NCBI RefSeq assembly: GCF_014633365.1
Contig: NC_068341.1
Span: forward strand, 41,062,044-41,126,043
DNA: 64,000 bases
Source of the DNA: Diospyros lotus
Lineage: Eukaryota; Streptophyta; Magnoliopsida; Ericales; Ebenaceae
Direction of reading: 5' to 3'
In this document: piece after piece, positions 25,082 to 38,351 of the stretch
How positions within the stretch are numbered: the stretch's first letter is position 1
Layout of the letters: each line of letters starts with the position of its first letter
Program-made: the position numbers and the translations under genes
Notes under the pieces: generated by a model
What the model saw: the letters and a program-made list of their open reading frames with translations, nothing else
Database searches by the model: none
Told to the model about the DNA's origin: nothing

Positions 25082-25881
25082 CTCTCTCTCCCTCATGTCT
25101 TTATTTGTTGTAGCAGGGTTTTAGCCCAAAATGCATTATTGTTGTTCCCGGAAGAGAGATTCCAAAGTGTTTCAGCTATCAAAATAATAGGAGGCATTAT
25201 GTTCGAATCCAGCTGATGCCAAATTGGTATCAAAGGCTCAGGGGTTTTATTGTATGTGCTGTTTTTGAAGCAACGGCTCCTTTAATTGATGCCGAAGGCT
25301 ATGCGGAATGTTACGCAATGTGGAATGAAGTTGTAGTCTATTCCACGAAAATCCACATTCGCAGCTTCCAATTTCAGTCCCATCACTTATTTTTGCGTTA
25401 CATGGCATTTGAAACAGCCTTTAGATATTATTTGGGTGAAATTACGAGGAAGGTGGAGGTGAATGATTTGAAAAAGACAGAGATCATCTTTTATTTTAGA
25501 AGTCGTAGTCTTGAAGTGTTTGCCCCAGTAAAATGCGCTGTTCATATGGTACATGAGCATGACAAAGAATGGCCAAATCCATGTGCAAGTATCCAACAAA
25601 GGGATTGTGATAAGTATCGGTTAATTGAATGGATGTATCCGTTAATTGAATGGATGTATCCGTTAATTGAATGGATGTATCCGTTAATTGAATGGATGCA
25701 AGGTGTTATACTGAGAAAGAGCAGTCGTCCAAATACAAAAGAACAGTCGAATCTTAAGGGACTGAGAGACGCTATCGCCCAATGGAGGGACTCTCAGTTT
25801 GAGCTATCAAAAACTTTAATTCAAAACATGGTAAATCCAAAAGCTGAACGGGACGTGGTTCGAGATCTAATTTTACTCTAG
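20896..25881 (+). CDS. TIR-NBS-LRR (TNL) disease-resistance protein, gene 2
   Basis: Tandem, same-strand paralogue of gene 1 with identical exon structure: 20896-21416, 22054-23185, 23587-23862, 23975-25045 and 25117-25881, all GT-AG, 1254 aa. Motifs: TIR YDVFLSFRG and WCLEEL; P-loop GMGGIGKTT (232-240); VLVVLDDVD; ITTR; GVPLAL; MHD at 511-513; LRRs in exons 3-4; C-JID-like end with VPGREIPKCFS. Compared with gene 1, exon 4 is 48 codons longer (an extra LRR segment around FRSLSSLDLRDCNFSEG), and exon 5 holds an in-frame 21 bp tandem repeat coding LIEWMYP. ATG at 20896 matches the start in gene 1. Such receptors act through TIR NADase signalling once an effector is sensed; the effector is not predictable. 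Confidence 0.93.
25051..25094 (+). repeat. (TC)n microsatellite in intron 4 of TNL gene 2
   Basis: Interrupted TC run (one CG break) between the donor at 25046 and the acceptor ending at 25116, in the position matching gene 1. Confidence 0.93.
25618..25701 (+). repeat. In-frame 21 bp minisatellite in TNL gene 2 exon 5
   Basis: Four tandem units of CCGTTAATTGAATGGATGTA plus T (last unit slightly degenerate), coding LIEWMYP three times and then LIEWM. The matching place in gene 1 has a single short, different segment (GSTERTQG). Confidence 0.95.
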
Positions 25882-28724
25882 GTAGAAATTCAATACGGTG
25901 CTCGTTGACTGGTGGGAGGCTGAAATTCGAACTGGCCGATCATCTATGTTTCCATACTTTTATGAGGCCATTTTGGCTCATGTGAATTTGTGAGTTATAT
26001 TGATGATAGTTGTTGTCTCATTTGTTAATTTATATTGAATATATTTTATTTTTAGATAAAACACAATAATTATACAATCTTTTTAACATTCTAAATTAAT
26101 ATTTAACTCCATAAAATAAATTAATTCACATTATTTTAATACCGGATTTCATAAAACAAAACAGTAACAATTTATCACATTCAACTTCATTTATACAATA
26201 CAAACTTAAATCAAAATAATTTGATTGACTAATGATAAATGAGAAATAATTAACATTATCCTTATTAATTGTTAATATTTATAATCATTGTAAAAAAATA
26301 AAAAATATGATATATAGTGAACAACAATAGGTGGCTGAATTCTTGTCACCATCGGGTTCTAGTCTAAAATTCCAACAGCGGAGGACGTGGTCGATCATGG
26401 TGCAGAAGTTTGTGTAATTTTACAAAATAAAAACAAACAAAATTGTCTACATATAATATAATGAAAAATGTATTTCTTATTTCTTAAAAATATTTGATAT
26501 ATATATATATATATATAGATGATTGAACATCAAAATAGATAGTTAAAACTAAGTGTAATACAAACATCAGTGCAAGTGTGAGGCAGCCAAAGCACCCGTG
26601 CACCAGCCCAAGTGCAAGTGCAGCAGCATTGGCCTCTAGCGGATATTTAATCTTGGAATGATTTTGAGTTGTATCAAATTAAAGTTGGTGGTGTTTCTCA
26701 ATAGACCATGTATAGACCATCCGTCTAATTGAAATTTAAATATTTTTACTTTCTATGTTTTCTTTTCACGTGAAAATATTTTTTTATAAGTTTTTTGCAC
26801 AAATATCATAACAATCATGAAATCAAGTGAACATATGCTATAATAATCATAATAAAATAGAGAGAGTCGAAAAGTGTACACGTGTGTGTAAACAGAGATT
26901 GTAGAAGTTAGCCCTATGTGGGCGCTAAATGATGATGGTTGGGGTCAATCGTCACTAGTTTGTTCAAAATCAATTGTGTCCAATTATTTTCCTTGAGCTT
27001 AAGCCTCTCCAAGACTTGCTTGACCTACAAGCACACTACTTGATTTTTTGATATATTCTTCGACAATCAAGCCACTCTCAATGCTAAAGATAGAGCAAAG
27101 TAATTACATGCAAATGATAATCTACTTGTCCCTTAAAATTTGTGTATTTATATAGCTAGACTCTGAGATAAATATCCAGGAACTTGTGTTGGCTCTAAAG
27201 AGCTTCAAGAAGGGATATTTTTATAATTTTTCCATAGTTACAATAGTCTCCATCATATAATTTATATTTTTAGTACACATATTTGGTAATTTCAGTTTAG
27301 GAAATATAATATATGTATGTTAAATTTTTTTATTTTTTTTATGTATTTTTATTGTATATTTATATTTCTAAAAATATATATTTGGAGTTTTTTAGACAAA
27401 AATGAGTTTCTTAGTAGCTTAAGGGTTCTATTACATAAAAATGTACTCATTTTTGGATATTAATATCCACACTAATTGAGTCATTTTGTTTGAGATTATT
27501 ATTTTAATGTTAAAACCCACATTGGTTGAGTCATATATTTAGATTATGCTTTGCTTATCAATGAAATGGTTTGAAACCTATTCAATCTCTTGTGCATTTC
27601 ACAATATGTTTTTTCTACCACTATTTACAAACTCAAATTGTCAATATATTGTGTAGAATCACTGATTAGTTGTTTGAGAAACCAAAACTTTGTACAATTA
27701 CCAAATTTGTCTTACAATTTTTTTTTTTATATGGAATATTTGTTAATGATTGCTTTTTGCATCTTTCTTTTTTATAAGTAAGAATTGCATTAAGAGAAAA
27801 TATTTCAAAAATGTCTATATATTAAAGTTAGAACATATCTCGAGTTTCACGATAAACAAAATCAAATTAAAAGATCTAAGAAAGAAACAATTGTATAGAA
27901 CTTTTAAGAAAAGAATATATATATATATATATATATACATGTCTCAAGAGAGATATTTAATCACATTGTCGGAGAGTCAATCAGTGAAAAGGCATTAGCC
28001 CTAACCATAAATATATAAATTGCAAAAGTCCCCTAAAAAATTGAACCATCGAAAAATGAAGAAAGCAGCCTAAAGCGGCAGAGATTGCTTGCATCTTTTC
28101 CGGAAGCAGAATTAATTTGACAATAATGGTAATGATTGAATGAGCAGGTCACTGAAAAATAATATGGTTGGTTGGAAAAGGTTTTGGAATTAACTAGTTT
28201 TCAAATTTGTAATAATTAAATATATAAAAAGAAAAAGCTATTGTTAAAAAAGAATAAGATTGTAATTTTATTAATTCCTGGGTATTTATGATTTCTAATT
28301 TTGGCTAAGTTTAGGTAATTGAATGCAATATTTTGAAGGAAATTTCAATGAGGTTGACTTAGTTAGCAGGGGAGCAAAAGGTCAACCGGTTCCCAACTCA
28401 TGTGATGTGTCACTGCATTGATTGGCCCCACCTCGCATTATATAACACAGTATAATAAAAAATATAATATTTTGAAAAATATATCTATGTATTATTTTTT
28501 CACTCAATTTTTCCCACCTCATTTTCACTTTACTTTTGTAGGTATCTCCATTTGCACATTAAACTATTTTCCAGAGAAATTCTATATGTGGAAAGGATGA
28601 AACAAAATCTTAATTTGGGTAGCATAATATGCTCATTTTTTATGATAAATATCATCTTCACCAAGATCTATGCAAGCAAACTGGACAATCACCTCTCAAG
28701 TGATATAATGTGCACATTTTCTCT
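25882..28724. other. Intergenic; 3' flank of TNL gene 2 with an inserted block
   Basis: 26040-26430 and 27241-27860 are collinear with the flank of gene 1. About 770 bp between them (about 26470-27240) has no counterpart near gene 1; it carries a GTGCAAGTGCAG-rich patch and no recognised transposon ends. TA microsatellites lie at about 26493-26517 and 27917-27940. No gene is seen. Confidence 0.6.
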
Positions 28725-28980
28725 GGGTAATTCTTTCCTAATTGCTGATGTTTGGATATTTTGCTAATTTATTTCATGTTAGATTAGAAAAGGGGATAAA
28801 AAAAGAAGAAGAGCAAAACCAAAGACAAAATTGATAAAAATAATTGGATGTAATAGGTATATATATAATATATTTGCTCAATTAATATGTTTTCAATGTC
28901 ACCTGCAATGCTTCTTGTGTAATTGTGATGGAAATGTGAGTATATATTTTCTAGTTAATGCCATTATAAAATTTGCTTTT
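28725..28980 (+). other. Relic of TNL intron 1 (third, lost TNL copy)
   Basis: Diverged but collinear with the 3' half of intron 1 of both TNL genes (about 4630-4900 and 21735-21990): shared phrases include ATTCTTTCCTAATTGCTG, AATTGGATGTAATAGGTA versus AATTGGATTATGTCTAGGTA, TCAATTAATATGTTTTCAATGTCACC, and TTGTGTAATTGTGATGGAAAT. No exon is left on either side. Confidence 0.5.
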
Positions 28981-29981
28981 TCTCCTCAAAGCATCCCATG
29001 CACATGCGGCTAGAGAGAGAGGACCCAGACCGCCTCTTCATCATGTGGCTATATTCTTACGAGACGTGATTGGGTTCACAGTGTAGTAACAATACCAAAC
29101 AACAAAGAGTAGTAAGCTTGGAGCTCTCATAGTTGAATGTGGCAACTGCAATCTGAATCCTTTCTTGGATGATAACTGCAAGATGAATCCAAATAAAATC
29201 TAGTCCTTCAATCCCAACTCATCTGTCCAAGTTTTGGACACAAAAAAAACACAAAACTACAAACTCCACGCCATACTCGTAATGAAAAGCGCACTCCAAT
29301 CCGGTGCTTAAGTTAGCCGCCAAGCATGTCATTCGTCACGATGGCTGTTGTTGGGAGGATATGTACGTGAAGTGGAGCTTGGAGCAGCTCGTGGCTTGGT
29401 AAAATCTCACAGGTCTCATCATGCGGCAATGCAGAGGCATTTTGAACAGAGACCAATATGTGTTGTCTTTGCATCTTGAGGAACCTCCTTCGGTGCTGCT
29501 AGAGGGAACGCTGTCACTGCCGACTAGTTCCATCACATCTGTAGAATCCAATGATCCGGTAGAAGTTGATGCTTGAGGGACGGTTAAAGAGGGAACGCCG
29601 TGCCCGGCCTTGGTCCTCCTCTTCCATCTATGGAGCCCTGTTCTTACATTTCTAGAAACAATGGATTTTTTGAACTTAGAGGCCATCTGCATCAAAATAG
29701 CTAGTGAGAGCAGAAGAATTACAACAGCAAGAGCCGGAAGAGGAGAATGTAAGTTGTTTTAAGCCACCTGTAAGACGATAACATAGAGCGGGAATGTAAT
29801 GAAGCTACACCGGAACTGTGTGGAAAGCCTGCAGAATTTTGTAGATGACAGCCCATTAATGTACTGCTACAAGTGGATAGTGATATTTCTGACTCGCAAG
29901 GATTCAATATCTCATGATCACGTACCCAAATGTCAACCAGCTAGAGCGTAAACTTTTCCACAAAGGAAAATTATTGAAAAG

Positions 29982-30711
29982 TGTTGGACCGAGCAGAAGA
30001 CTCGACAAGTCAGAACCTCAAACATATTCGGTAGAACAAGAAGCATAACAGAAACTATTAGTAACCAACACATAAACCCTAGACAGAAATAAAAGAGCTG
30101 AAAAGCAAAACGAGGACACAAGAGATTTACCGTGGTTCACCCGAAATGGGCTACGTCCACGTTGAGCTCAGTAAGGAAGAGCTCACTGCACTATATCGAG
30201 TAGGGTTACAAGAATACGAATAAGTAAACTGTACATCAATGGTTCTTCTAACAAAACAACCTCACAATCACCAAATACAGATTAGAAGCAAACCTAGGAA
30301 CCAGAGATTACAACAAGAAGAGTAGTCTATTCAGAGATAAACTGAGCTTACTCAAAGCGAAAAACCTTATCCCGATAATCCCCTTCTTTCTCTTTTCTTT
30401 CTTCGATCTTTCTGTTTTGTTCACCATCCCGAGGCATTGTACCATTTATATGAGATTTGAGCAGCTGGGATTGAGGTTGATAAAGGCAGTATCGATGGTC
30501 CTTAGATAATCGTAGAACACGATTAACAGCAAAGGCAGAGAGGACAATCGAGAGAGGCATCGGGCAGAGCAAGGACAATCAAGGGGCGTCGGGTATCAGA
30601 AGGCGCCTTTAGGTTGCAAGCTGGCCATCCATCAGCCGTCCACGTGGACTGCTGAGGTTGCCTAAAATGCCCTCTAAAAGACGACAGCGTTTTGATGCTT
30701 CACCCACAACA
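29982..30711 (-). repeat. Solo LTR in an MLO intron
   Basis: 730 bp bounded by TGTTGGACC and CCCACAACA (TGTTG/CAACA ends) with a perfect 5 bp target duplication AAAAG at 29977-29981 and 30712-30716. The minus strand shows the common copia LTR phrase GAACCACGGTAAATC, so orientation is minus. No internal region remains, so it is the product of LTR-LTR recombination. Confidence 0.85.
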
Positions 30712-32075
30712 AAAAGAAAGCGCACCTCTAGTACACGAGGCTTTCTACTTTCCATGAATTAAGGGAAGTGCCTTACCCAATGCTTTACAAATAGGCTATT
30801 TCCATAACTCAAACCCATGAGTATAGGGAAGAGTACTCATAATCCTAGTTCTATTTTTTATATATTAAAGTTCTATTGATACATCAATGGCCTTCCATAA
30901 AAGAATAACATGTGCTTACCTGTGACCAAACAAACATTGCCATCTCTAATGCATTCTGCAAATCAAATGTCAAATGCTGAAGTCAGCAAGTCAGATGAAA
31001 GGTTCTTATTTTCTGCATTTTAACCAGGCAGGCATTTCAAAATATAAATTTTCACGAGTGGTTGCATAAAAATGTCTCTGCTGATTTCACCTGGAAAGAC
31101 ACAAACTGTAATAACCAAAGTAGAAGCCGAGGCCTCCTAAACCAGAAGAGGTCATCCCTCAGGTTGAAGTATTGAGCTTCGGACACTGAGCATCTATCCA
31201 TGATTTTAGCGGCCAACTTTACGACTATGAGATGCAGCTTGGTACCAATTGCCAGGATTAACTTTCCCATATACAAAATTTTCAAGAAGAGATGAGAACG
31301 AAAAGTAAGTGAAAAGAAAGGCATCGTGAACTAGGAGAACATGACAACAGATGCAAAGAATTGGAAGAGTGAGGACTCACAATGGCTGGAAGGAACGAAA
31401 GCCAAAGGTAAAGATTAGTTCTTGAGCATGGCATTGCAATCATGGGCAGGAAATTAGCTTCAGGACTTAGAATTTACAAATAAATTAGAGTATGAAGCTC
31501 AGTACAACTGATGCTAATGGCACCTTAGTTCATTGCATGGGACTGTATGTAATGCTTTGTTCAGGTGTTGTATGGTATTATTGTTCTTAAAAACAATAAA
31601 CGCATCAATAACAAAATAGGGGAAACAGAAATCACCACTGACCACAAGAGTGTAATTCCGGGCACGAACTTCCTTAAGAGCCCACATCTAATGAGAAACT
31701 TCCACTAATTAATGGTAATGACTCTTATTTCATTGAAAGATCAAGTTTTATTGATGAATTTCTACCTCTAAAAGTACTGGATGAAGTTAACTTTTGGACT
31801 CATAAGAGCACATATGATACCCAATATTTGATCCATTTCCATGTACAATTATTGTGAGAGTGTGTTGTGGCAAACTTTCATCTGCATGCTCATCAGAGCA
31901 CAGATCATAGATCACCAAAATTCTGGCTCATAGTTAGGCCTAAATACATTACAATCACCTACACCATCATGATAATGCAAATTGATTGATTCCGACTCCA
32001 CTTGAAACACCACAGAACCTCACCCATCAATGTTAGCTAAAGTTAGCTTTTGAACTTATGGATTCAAGTAATATA
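30712..32075. other. MLO introns and exons between the solo LTR and the copia element
   Basis: Holds three MLO exons (30955-30920, 31261-31091 and 31420-31381). 31440-32070 has no recognised exon; the missing exon that should follow 38352 was looked for here and not found. Confidence 0.5.
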
Positions 32076-32436
32076 TGTTGAAATGTTGACAGATTTAAGC
32101 TCTTTTAGAAAATAAGAACTTATAACCTGTAAATATAGTTTTTCAGTGAAAGGAAGGAAAAATTAAACTGCTATAAGAAGGCACACACATAATTTCATAA
32201 ATGAGAATGCCTCTTTTATAGGCTTACAACTGAAATGAAATTCCTAAAAAATCTCAACCACTACCAAGTTTAATCTGCACTACATTCACTAAGCAGAAAA
32301 TAAGGAGAAAGAAACTGATATGAGATAAAATCAAGGACTAAGTCAAACTAAGACTTTTTCAAAGAAAATTAAAAATTAAAAAACTTTTGAACTCATAAGC
32401 GTCAAACTTGAAGGCAAACTCTCATGAATTCTAACA
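32076..32436 (-). repeat. 3' LTR of the copia element
   Basis: 361 bp, almost identical to the LTR at 36518-36880. The polyprotein stop codon overlaps its first bases. Confidence 0.95.
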
Positions 32437-35400
32437 CTCCTCCTTGAGATTTGACTTGTATATGCCAAGCTTCAACCTTAGGAATTCCAACCTTGATTTA
32501 GGAAGTGCTTTAGTCATAATATCAGCAAGTTGCACTTCAGATGAGCAATAATGCAGCTTGATAAGTGAATTCTTTTCAGCTTCTCTTATGGAGTGAAATT
32601 TTACATTGATGTGCTTCGTCCTGCCATGTTGGACAGGATTTTGAGCAATGGCAATGGCTGACTTGTTGTCACAATAAAGCTCAATTGGTGAGCTTTGTTC
32701 TTGGCCTAGATCAGCAAGCAATTTTTTTAACCATATTGCTTGATTTGCAGCAGCTGCTAGGCAGATATACTTTGCTTCTGCAGTTGACTGTGCCACCACT
32801 TCTTGTTTTCTTGCATTCCAACAAATAACACCTGAACCAATTGTGAATACATAGCCTGAAGTGCTCTTCATGTCATCAATACTTCCTGCCCAATCACTGT
32901 CAGCATAACCATCTAACTTAACTCCTCCTGTTTTCAAATACCAAATCCCAAGATCAGTAGTACCTCTAATGTACTTCAACACCCTCTTTGCAACTGCCAT
33001 GTGAACATTTGTAGGTGAACTCATGAACCTTGAAAGCAAACCAGCTGGAAACATCAAGTCAGGTCTGGTTGCAGTCAAGTACAGTAAGCTGCCTACCAAG
33101 CTTCTACATGCAGAGGGTTCTTCAAGCTTCTCACCATCATTCTTTGAAATCTTTTCATTTTGTGTCAATGGAGTTGCTACTTCTTTGCAAGATTCTAGCT
33201 TGAACCTCTTGAGAATATCAAAAGCATATTTTCTTTGTGAAATAAAAATACCTGAGCTGCATTGGTATACTTCCATTCCAAGGAAGTAGTTCATGATGCC
33301 AAGATCAGACATCTCAAAAACATCTTGCATTTCCATTTTGAACTTAGCCAAAAATTGTTCATTGCTTCCAGTTACCAACATGTCATCAACATAAAGTGAC
33401 ACTACCAGTTGCAATCCATCATTGTTTTGCTTCAAATACAAAGTGGCTTCATTTTCACTCCTCCTAAATCCGAGTTGAATTAGGTGAGAGTCAATTCTGC
33501 TATACCAAGCCCTTGGTGCTTGCTTCAAACCATAGAGGGCCTTGTGTAGCTTGTACACTTTGTGCTCATTGCCAACAACCTCAAAGCCTTCTGGTTGTTG
33601 AACATATATGTCTTCCTGAAGTATACCATTTAGAAAAGCTGACTTAACATCTAAATGGTACACTTTCCACCCCATTTGACCAGCAAGTGCAAGTAACAAC
33701 CTTATAGTGTTATGTCGGCTACTGGTGCAAAAGTATCACCATAGTCTACTCCAGCAACTTGAGCAAAGCCCTTCACAACCAATCTAGCCTTGTGCTTGAA
33801 GATTGAACTATCTGGATTGAATTTTGTTCTGAAAACCCATTTCACACCAATTTCCTTCTTATCTTCAAGTAGTTCTGTTAACTTCCAAGTTCCATTTTTT
33901 TCAATAGCATCAATTTCAGCCTTTATAGCCTTAATCCATTCTGGAAATTTTGCAGCTTCTGCATAACTTGTAGGCTCAGCATGAACAAGATTGCACCTTT
34001 CATATACATCAGATAATGGCCTTACCTTAAGCACTAGTGTGTCTAAAGTTGCTTCAACATCAAGTGGATCTTCAGTTCTTGTACTTTCCATTACTGGTTC
34101 AGGAATAGTTACTTGATCATTTTTGTGGACTTTCTTCAATTCCCAATTCCAGTAGGAATTTTCATCAAAGTGCACATCTCTGCTTATCACAATTTTCATT
34201 CCATTCAAGCTATAAATCCTGTAACCCTTTGATTCTGCTGCATAACCAACAAATACACCTTTCTCAACTCTTTCATCAAGCTTCCCTCTCTTGACAGATG
34301 GCACATGAAAGTAGCACAATGTCCCAAACACTTTCAGGTGCTTGATAGAAGGCTTTACACCAGACCATGCCTCTATTGGTGTTTTGTTTTGAACAGACTT
34401 AGTTGGTAGTCTGTTCAGCAAATATACTGACGTGTTGACTGCTTCAGCCCATAGAGTCTTTGGTAGCTTCTTCTCAAGTAGCATGCATCTTGCCATCTCC
34501 ATCACAGTCCTATTTTTCCTTTCAGAGACTCCATTCTGCTGTGGTGAGTATGGAGCTGTCAGTTGGTGCACAATTCCAGCTTCTTGACAAAAAACATTGA
34601 ACTCTTTTGAGGTATATTCACCCCCATTATCAGTTCTCAACACCTTAATCTTCTGGCTACTTTGAGTTTCAACCATTTCCTTGAAGCTTTTGAAGACAGA
34701 GAGCACTTGTGACTTGGTTTTTAGAAAATAAACCCAAGTCATTCTGCTAAAATCATCAATAAATAGTGCAAAAAATACATTATTGCTCAATGAGGCTGTC
34801 CTCATTGGTCCACAAACATCTGAATGGACCAATTCCAGCTTGTGAGTAGCTCTTTTGGTCATGCTTTGAGGGAATGGCAGTCTATGATGCTTCCCTAGCT
34901 GACAACTTTCACAAGTTTGAGCATTGAATGTGATTTCAGGCATGTCTTCAACCATACCAGATTCTTGCATGAACTTAAGTGACTTCAAGTTGAAATGACC
35001 ATATCTTTTGTGCCAAAGCTCACTCTCATCAATATTGGCACTAAAGGCATGACCTTTAACTAAATCAAGCTTTAAATAAAACTATTTCCATCCATTTTGA
35101 TTTTTGCTATCTCAGTTCCATATACATCAGTGATGAAACAAAATTTTTCTTTAAAAATGACTGCATACCCATTTCTTAGCATTTGTGCAACACTAAGAAG
35201 ATTCTGATCTAGTTCTGGAATGTAAAGAACATCAGAGATGATTTTTGTACCTCTTTTGGTGCTAACAGCAATTTTGCCTTTGCCTTTGGCCTGCACAACT
35301 TCACCATTACCTAGCTTAACCTTTGGTTGAACTGATCTATCAATGGAGGTGAAGACTGATAGATGCTTGGTCATGTGACTGGTGCAGCCACTATCAATGA

Positions 35401-36439
35401 GCCAAGTATTTAGCTCATGAGAACTAAGTGCTTGTGATGCCATGAATAAATGCTCATCATCATTTGTGTCTTCTTCAGTCACATTTGCATGTTGTTGTGT
35501 TTGTTGTTGAGATTGTCTTTTCTTGGCCCTGCAATACTTCTCGGTATGGCCAAGTTTATTGCAAAACTTACAATGATAAGGAGGTTTATCTTTGTAGAAA
35601 CAATCCTTCTCAGCATGGTTGGTTCTTTTGCAATTAGAGCAAGGAGCAAAGTTTCCCTTTGTTGCTGGTGCAGATGAAGAGCCTGCAGCTTTTCCTCTAT
35701 TATTCTTGAAGGGCTTCTTCCCTTGCTGGTTTCCAGAATTCTTTTCCCTGTGATTTGCTTGGAAAGCACCTTCAGTAGCTTCATCACTTCTCATTGAGAC
35801 TCTTTGTTCTTGTGCTTGCAACTTGCTTGTTAACTCTGCAATAGAGAGATTTTTCAAATCACATGATTCCTCGATTGCAGAGATTTTTGATTCAAACTTC
35901 TGTGGCACACTAATCATGATCTTTTCAACTACTTTCTGATCAAGTAGTGTCTCACCATGCAATCTGATCTAGTTAACCAACTTCATAAGCCTTGCAGAGT
36001 AGTCTTTCACCAGCTCATCATCTTTCATCTTTAGTAGCTCAAATTCTCTTTTAAGAGGGAGCAACTTGCCTGCCTTCACTCTTTCATTGCCTTCAAATGT
36101 CTCCTTTATCTTATTCCATACACCTTTAGGAGAATCTAATTGCATAATGCTGGTAAAGACGTCATCAGTCAAACCTGAAAGGATACAAGTCAAGGCTTTG
36201 TCCTTCTTAAGCTTTTCCTCCTCATGTGCCTTTATCTGAGCGAGAGTTGGATTTTCTCTCAAGGGAGGTGGATCTTGATCAGTTTCCACCACATGCCATA
36301 AACCTTGAGATCTTAAGTAAAACTTCATCTTGACAGCCCAAATGTGATAATGTTCACCATTGAACACTGGAATTACAGAAAAAGTATTGCTGGAAGTAGT
36401 CATCGTTGCAGCTGCCAAGGGAAACAAACAATAAATCAC
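32431..36439 (-). pseudogene. Copia gag-pol polyprotein with three lesions
   Basis: Order on the minus strand: gag (36439-35500; FNGEHYHIWAVKMKFYLRSQ, then zinc knuckles CSNCKRTNHAEKDC and CKFCNKLGHTEKYC), protease (WLIDSGCTSHMT), integrase (HxxxC-type zinc site, DNGGEYTSKEF, PYSPQQNG), reverse transcriptase (FAPVA, LYVDDMLVTG) and RNase H (CDNKSAIAIAQNP). This is the canonical Ty1/copia order. Lesions: a TAG at 35969 in LVN*IRLHGE, a one-base frameshift near 35080 after MDGNS, and a one-base frameshift near 33717 just after FAPVA. Otherwise the frame is open, so the copy is young but probably not autonomous. A somatic or sequencing error for the indels cannot be excluded. Confidence 0.93.
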
Positions 36440-36517
36440 TCTCCCTCACTAGTGTTTGCACTCAAAACATTCAAAAATTGTGCCTCACAGCCCGTAGGAA
36501 GAAAGCTCTGATACCAC

Positions 36518-36880
36518 TGTTGAAATGTTGACAGATTTAAGCTCTTTTAGAAAATAAGAACTTATAACCTGTAAATATAGTTTTTCAGTGAAAGGAAGGA
36601 AAAATTAAACTGCTATAAGAAGGCACACACATAATTTCATAAATGAGAATGCCTCTTTTATAGGCTTACAACTGAAATGAAATTCCTAAAAAATCTCAAC
36701 CACTACCAAGTTTAATCTGCACTATATCCACTAAGCAGAAAATAAGGAGAAAGAAACTGATATGAGATAAAATCAAGGACTAAGTCAAACTAAGACTTTT
36801 TCAAAAAAAAAATTAAAAATTAAAAAACTTTTGAACTCATAAGCGTCAAACTTGAAGGCAAACTCTCATGAATTCTAACA
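36518..36880 (-). repeat. 5' LTR of the copia element
   Basis: 363 bp; followed on the minus strand by GTGGTATCAGAGC, complementary to initiator methionine tRNA. Confidence 0.95.
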
Positions 36881-36885
36881 ATATA

Positions 36886-38351
36886 CCCAACGTCATGACA
36901 AAAAATAAATAAATAAATAAACCATTACTAATCATATAAAAGGGAGTTGTTTTGTCTGCTATCACATCTTCAGTTATGTATTTAATAAATCCTTCAAATG
37001 GAAAAGGAAATTTCATGTAGATAACTTTCTGCAAGTAAAGCGTCGTATGTGAAAAATGACATACTAGTAAAAGGAAAAAATGCCAGAGAAGTTAATGGTG
37101 GCATTAAATGCTTCTACACATATAGTGAAGAAAAAACTAGGTTGTAGGTTATATCAAGAAAGGAAGACTTATGTGATTCTGGAAAAAAGAAAAATTAAAG
37201 GAACTGTCATAAAATGACAGTTTCGTCAAGGAGAACAGGAAGGAAGGATTAGAAAAATCTACAAGAAAATTGCAACTATGCATAGAGTTTATTTTTGGAA
37301 AACTCAAATCAGCAGAGGCTAATAGTGGAAAGTACAATTTCAAGAGCATTTTTTCCCTTAGCTTGAGAAACTCAGATCAGAGATTCGGCTAGCAAGAAGT
37401 CAGTGAGGTAACTTTACCCCTATAAAAAAAAGCGAGGCAACCTGGACTTTTGGACTTTGCACCAACACAAAGGATGCAAAAACCAGTGACATGCAGTTAG
37501 AGGCTATGAGAAGTCCTCGAGAAGCATGCAACAAAATTTATTGTTTATATTATCATTTTTACTCTCAACATTATGTAGGGTCCTTTACCAAGTTTTCTTT
37601 GCTCATTTCTCTCTCTCATCCACTCACCTCATAAATGTGTCACATGTCCAATGCACTTTAATCACGTTTTCAATTGGTGCCACTCCTATCATATTACAAA
37701 TAATCTCATTTCTTATTTTGTCCTTCTTATATAATTGGTGCATCCACCGTAACACTATCATCACAATTGAATTCATATTTTGCACATGTTAATACTTTAC
37801 TGCCCAACATTTTGAACTATATAACAAATATGGTTGTATAGTCATCTAATAAAGATTCTCTTTTTATCTTTGAGGGATTTTAAAATCACATAAGAATTAA
37901 GATGTTGGACACTTCACTTCAACCACTTGCCTTGATTCTATAAGTAACATCCTTCATAATCTCCCATCCTCCAAGTAAATGTGTTTTCCTTTCTTTTTCT
38001 TTTCTTTCCACAACATAGCATAATTCCACACGATACTATAATTTATGAGGCACCTCAAAAGTTAAGGATAAAATTGTTCACTTTGGATGCCCGAAAGCTA
38101 GTGGACACAATATTCCTGAGTAAGTGATATAAATTATGTTTCAAGATTGATTGAACTTGCTCCACAAATCTTAGGAGGATGCTTGCACTTTATCTAGCAA
38201 CTGCAAGCATGTCACTTAGTTTAGATTGGAGAAGTTCAATACATGTCAAGCTTGCAACATATGGTCTCATTAAATAAACAAGATATTCAAATGCAGTAAG
38301 ATAATAATACAAAATGCAACTCCAGTCTCCAAAACTAAGTAAACAACATAC
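36886..38351. other. MLO intron, nothing else recognised
   Basis: Between the copia element and the 38437-38352 exon. Contains an AAAT microsatellite (about 36905-36925) and AT-rich DNA. An MLO exon is expected in this interval or in 31440-32070 but could not be identified. Confidence 0.5.

Larger units (their letters stand above)
32076..36880 (-). mobile_element. Nearly full-length Ty1/copia retrotransposon
   Basis: Two LTRs (32076-32436 and 36518-36880) with TGTTG/CAACA-type ends, flanked by a perfect 5 bp target duplication ATATA (32071-32075 and 36881-36885). Minus orientation: the primer-binding site TGGTATCAGAGC lies next to the right LTR and a purine-rich CAAGGAGGAG tract lies before the left LTR. 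The LTRs differ by only two substitutions plus differences in one A run, so insertion is recent. It lies in an MLO intron, on the same strand as the gene. Confidence 0.96.

Noticed and set aside
31590..31690. Possible missing MLO exon upstream of 31420
   Set aside because: Translation in all three minus frames gives no PLW- or NVHG-like MLO residues.
36846..37034. Possible missing MLO exon (VIYMKFPFPFEGF after a CAG acceptor)
   Set aside because: The residues do not fit any MLO segment.
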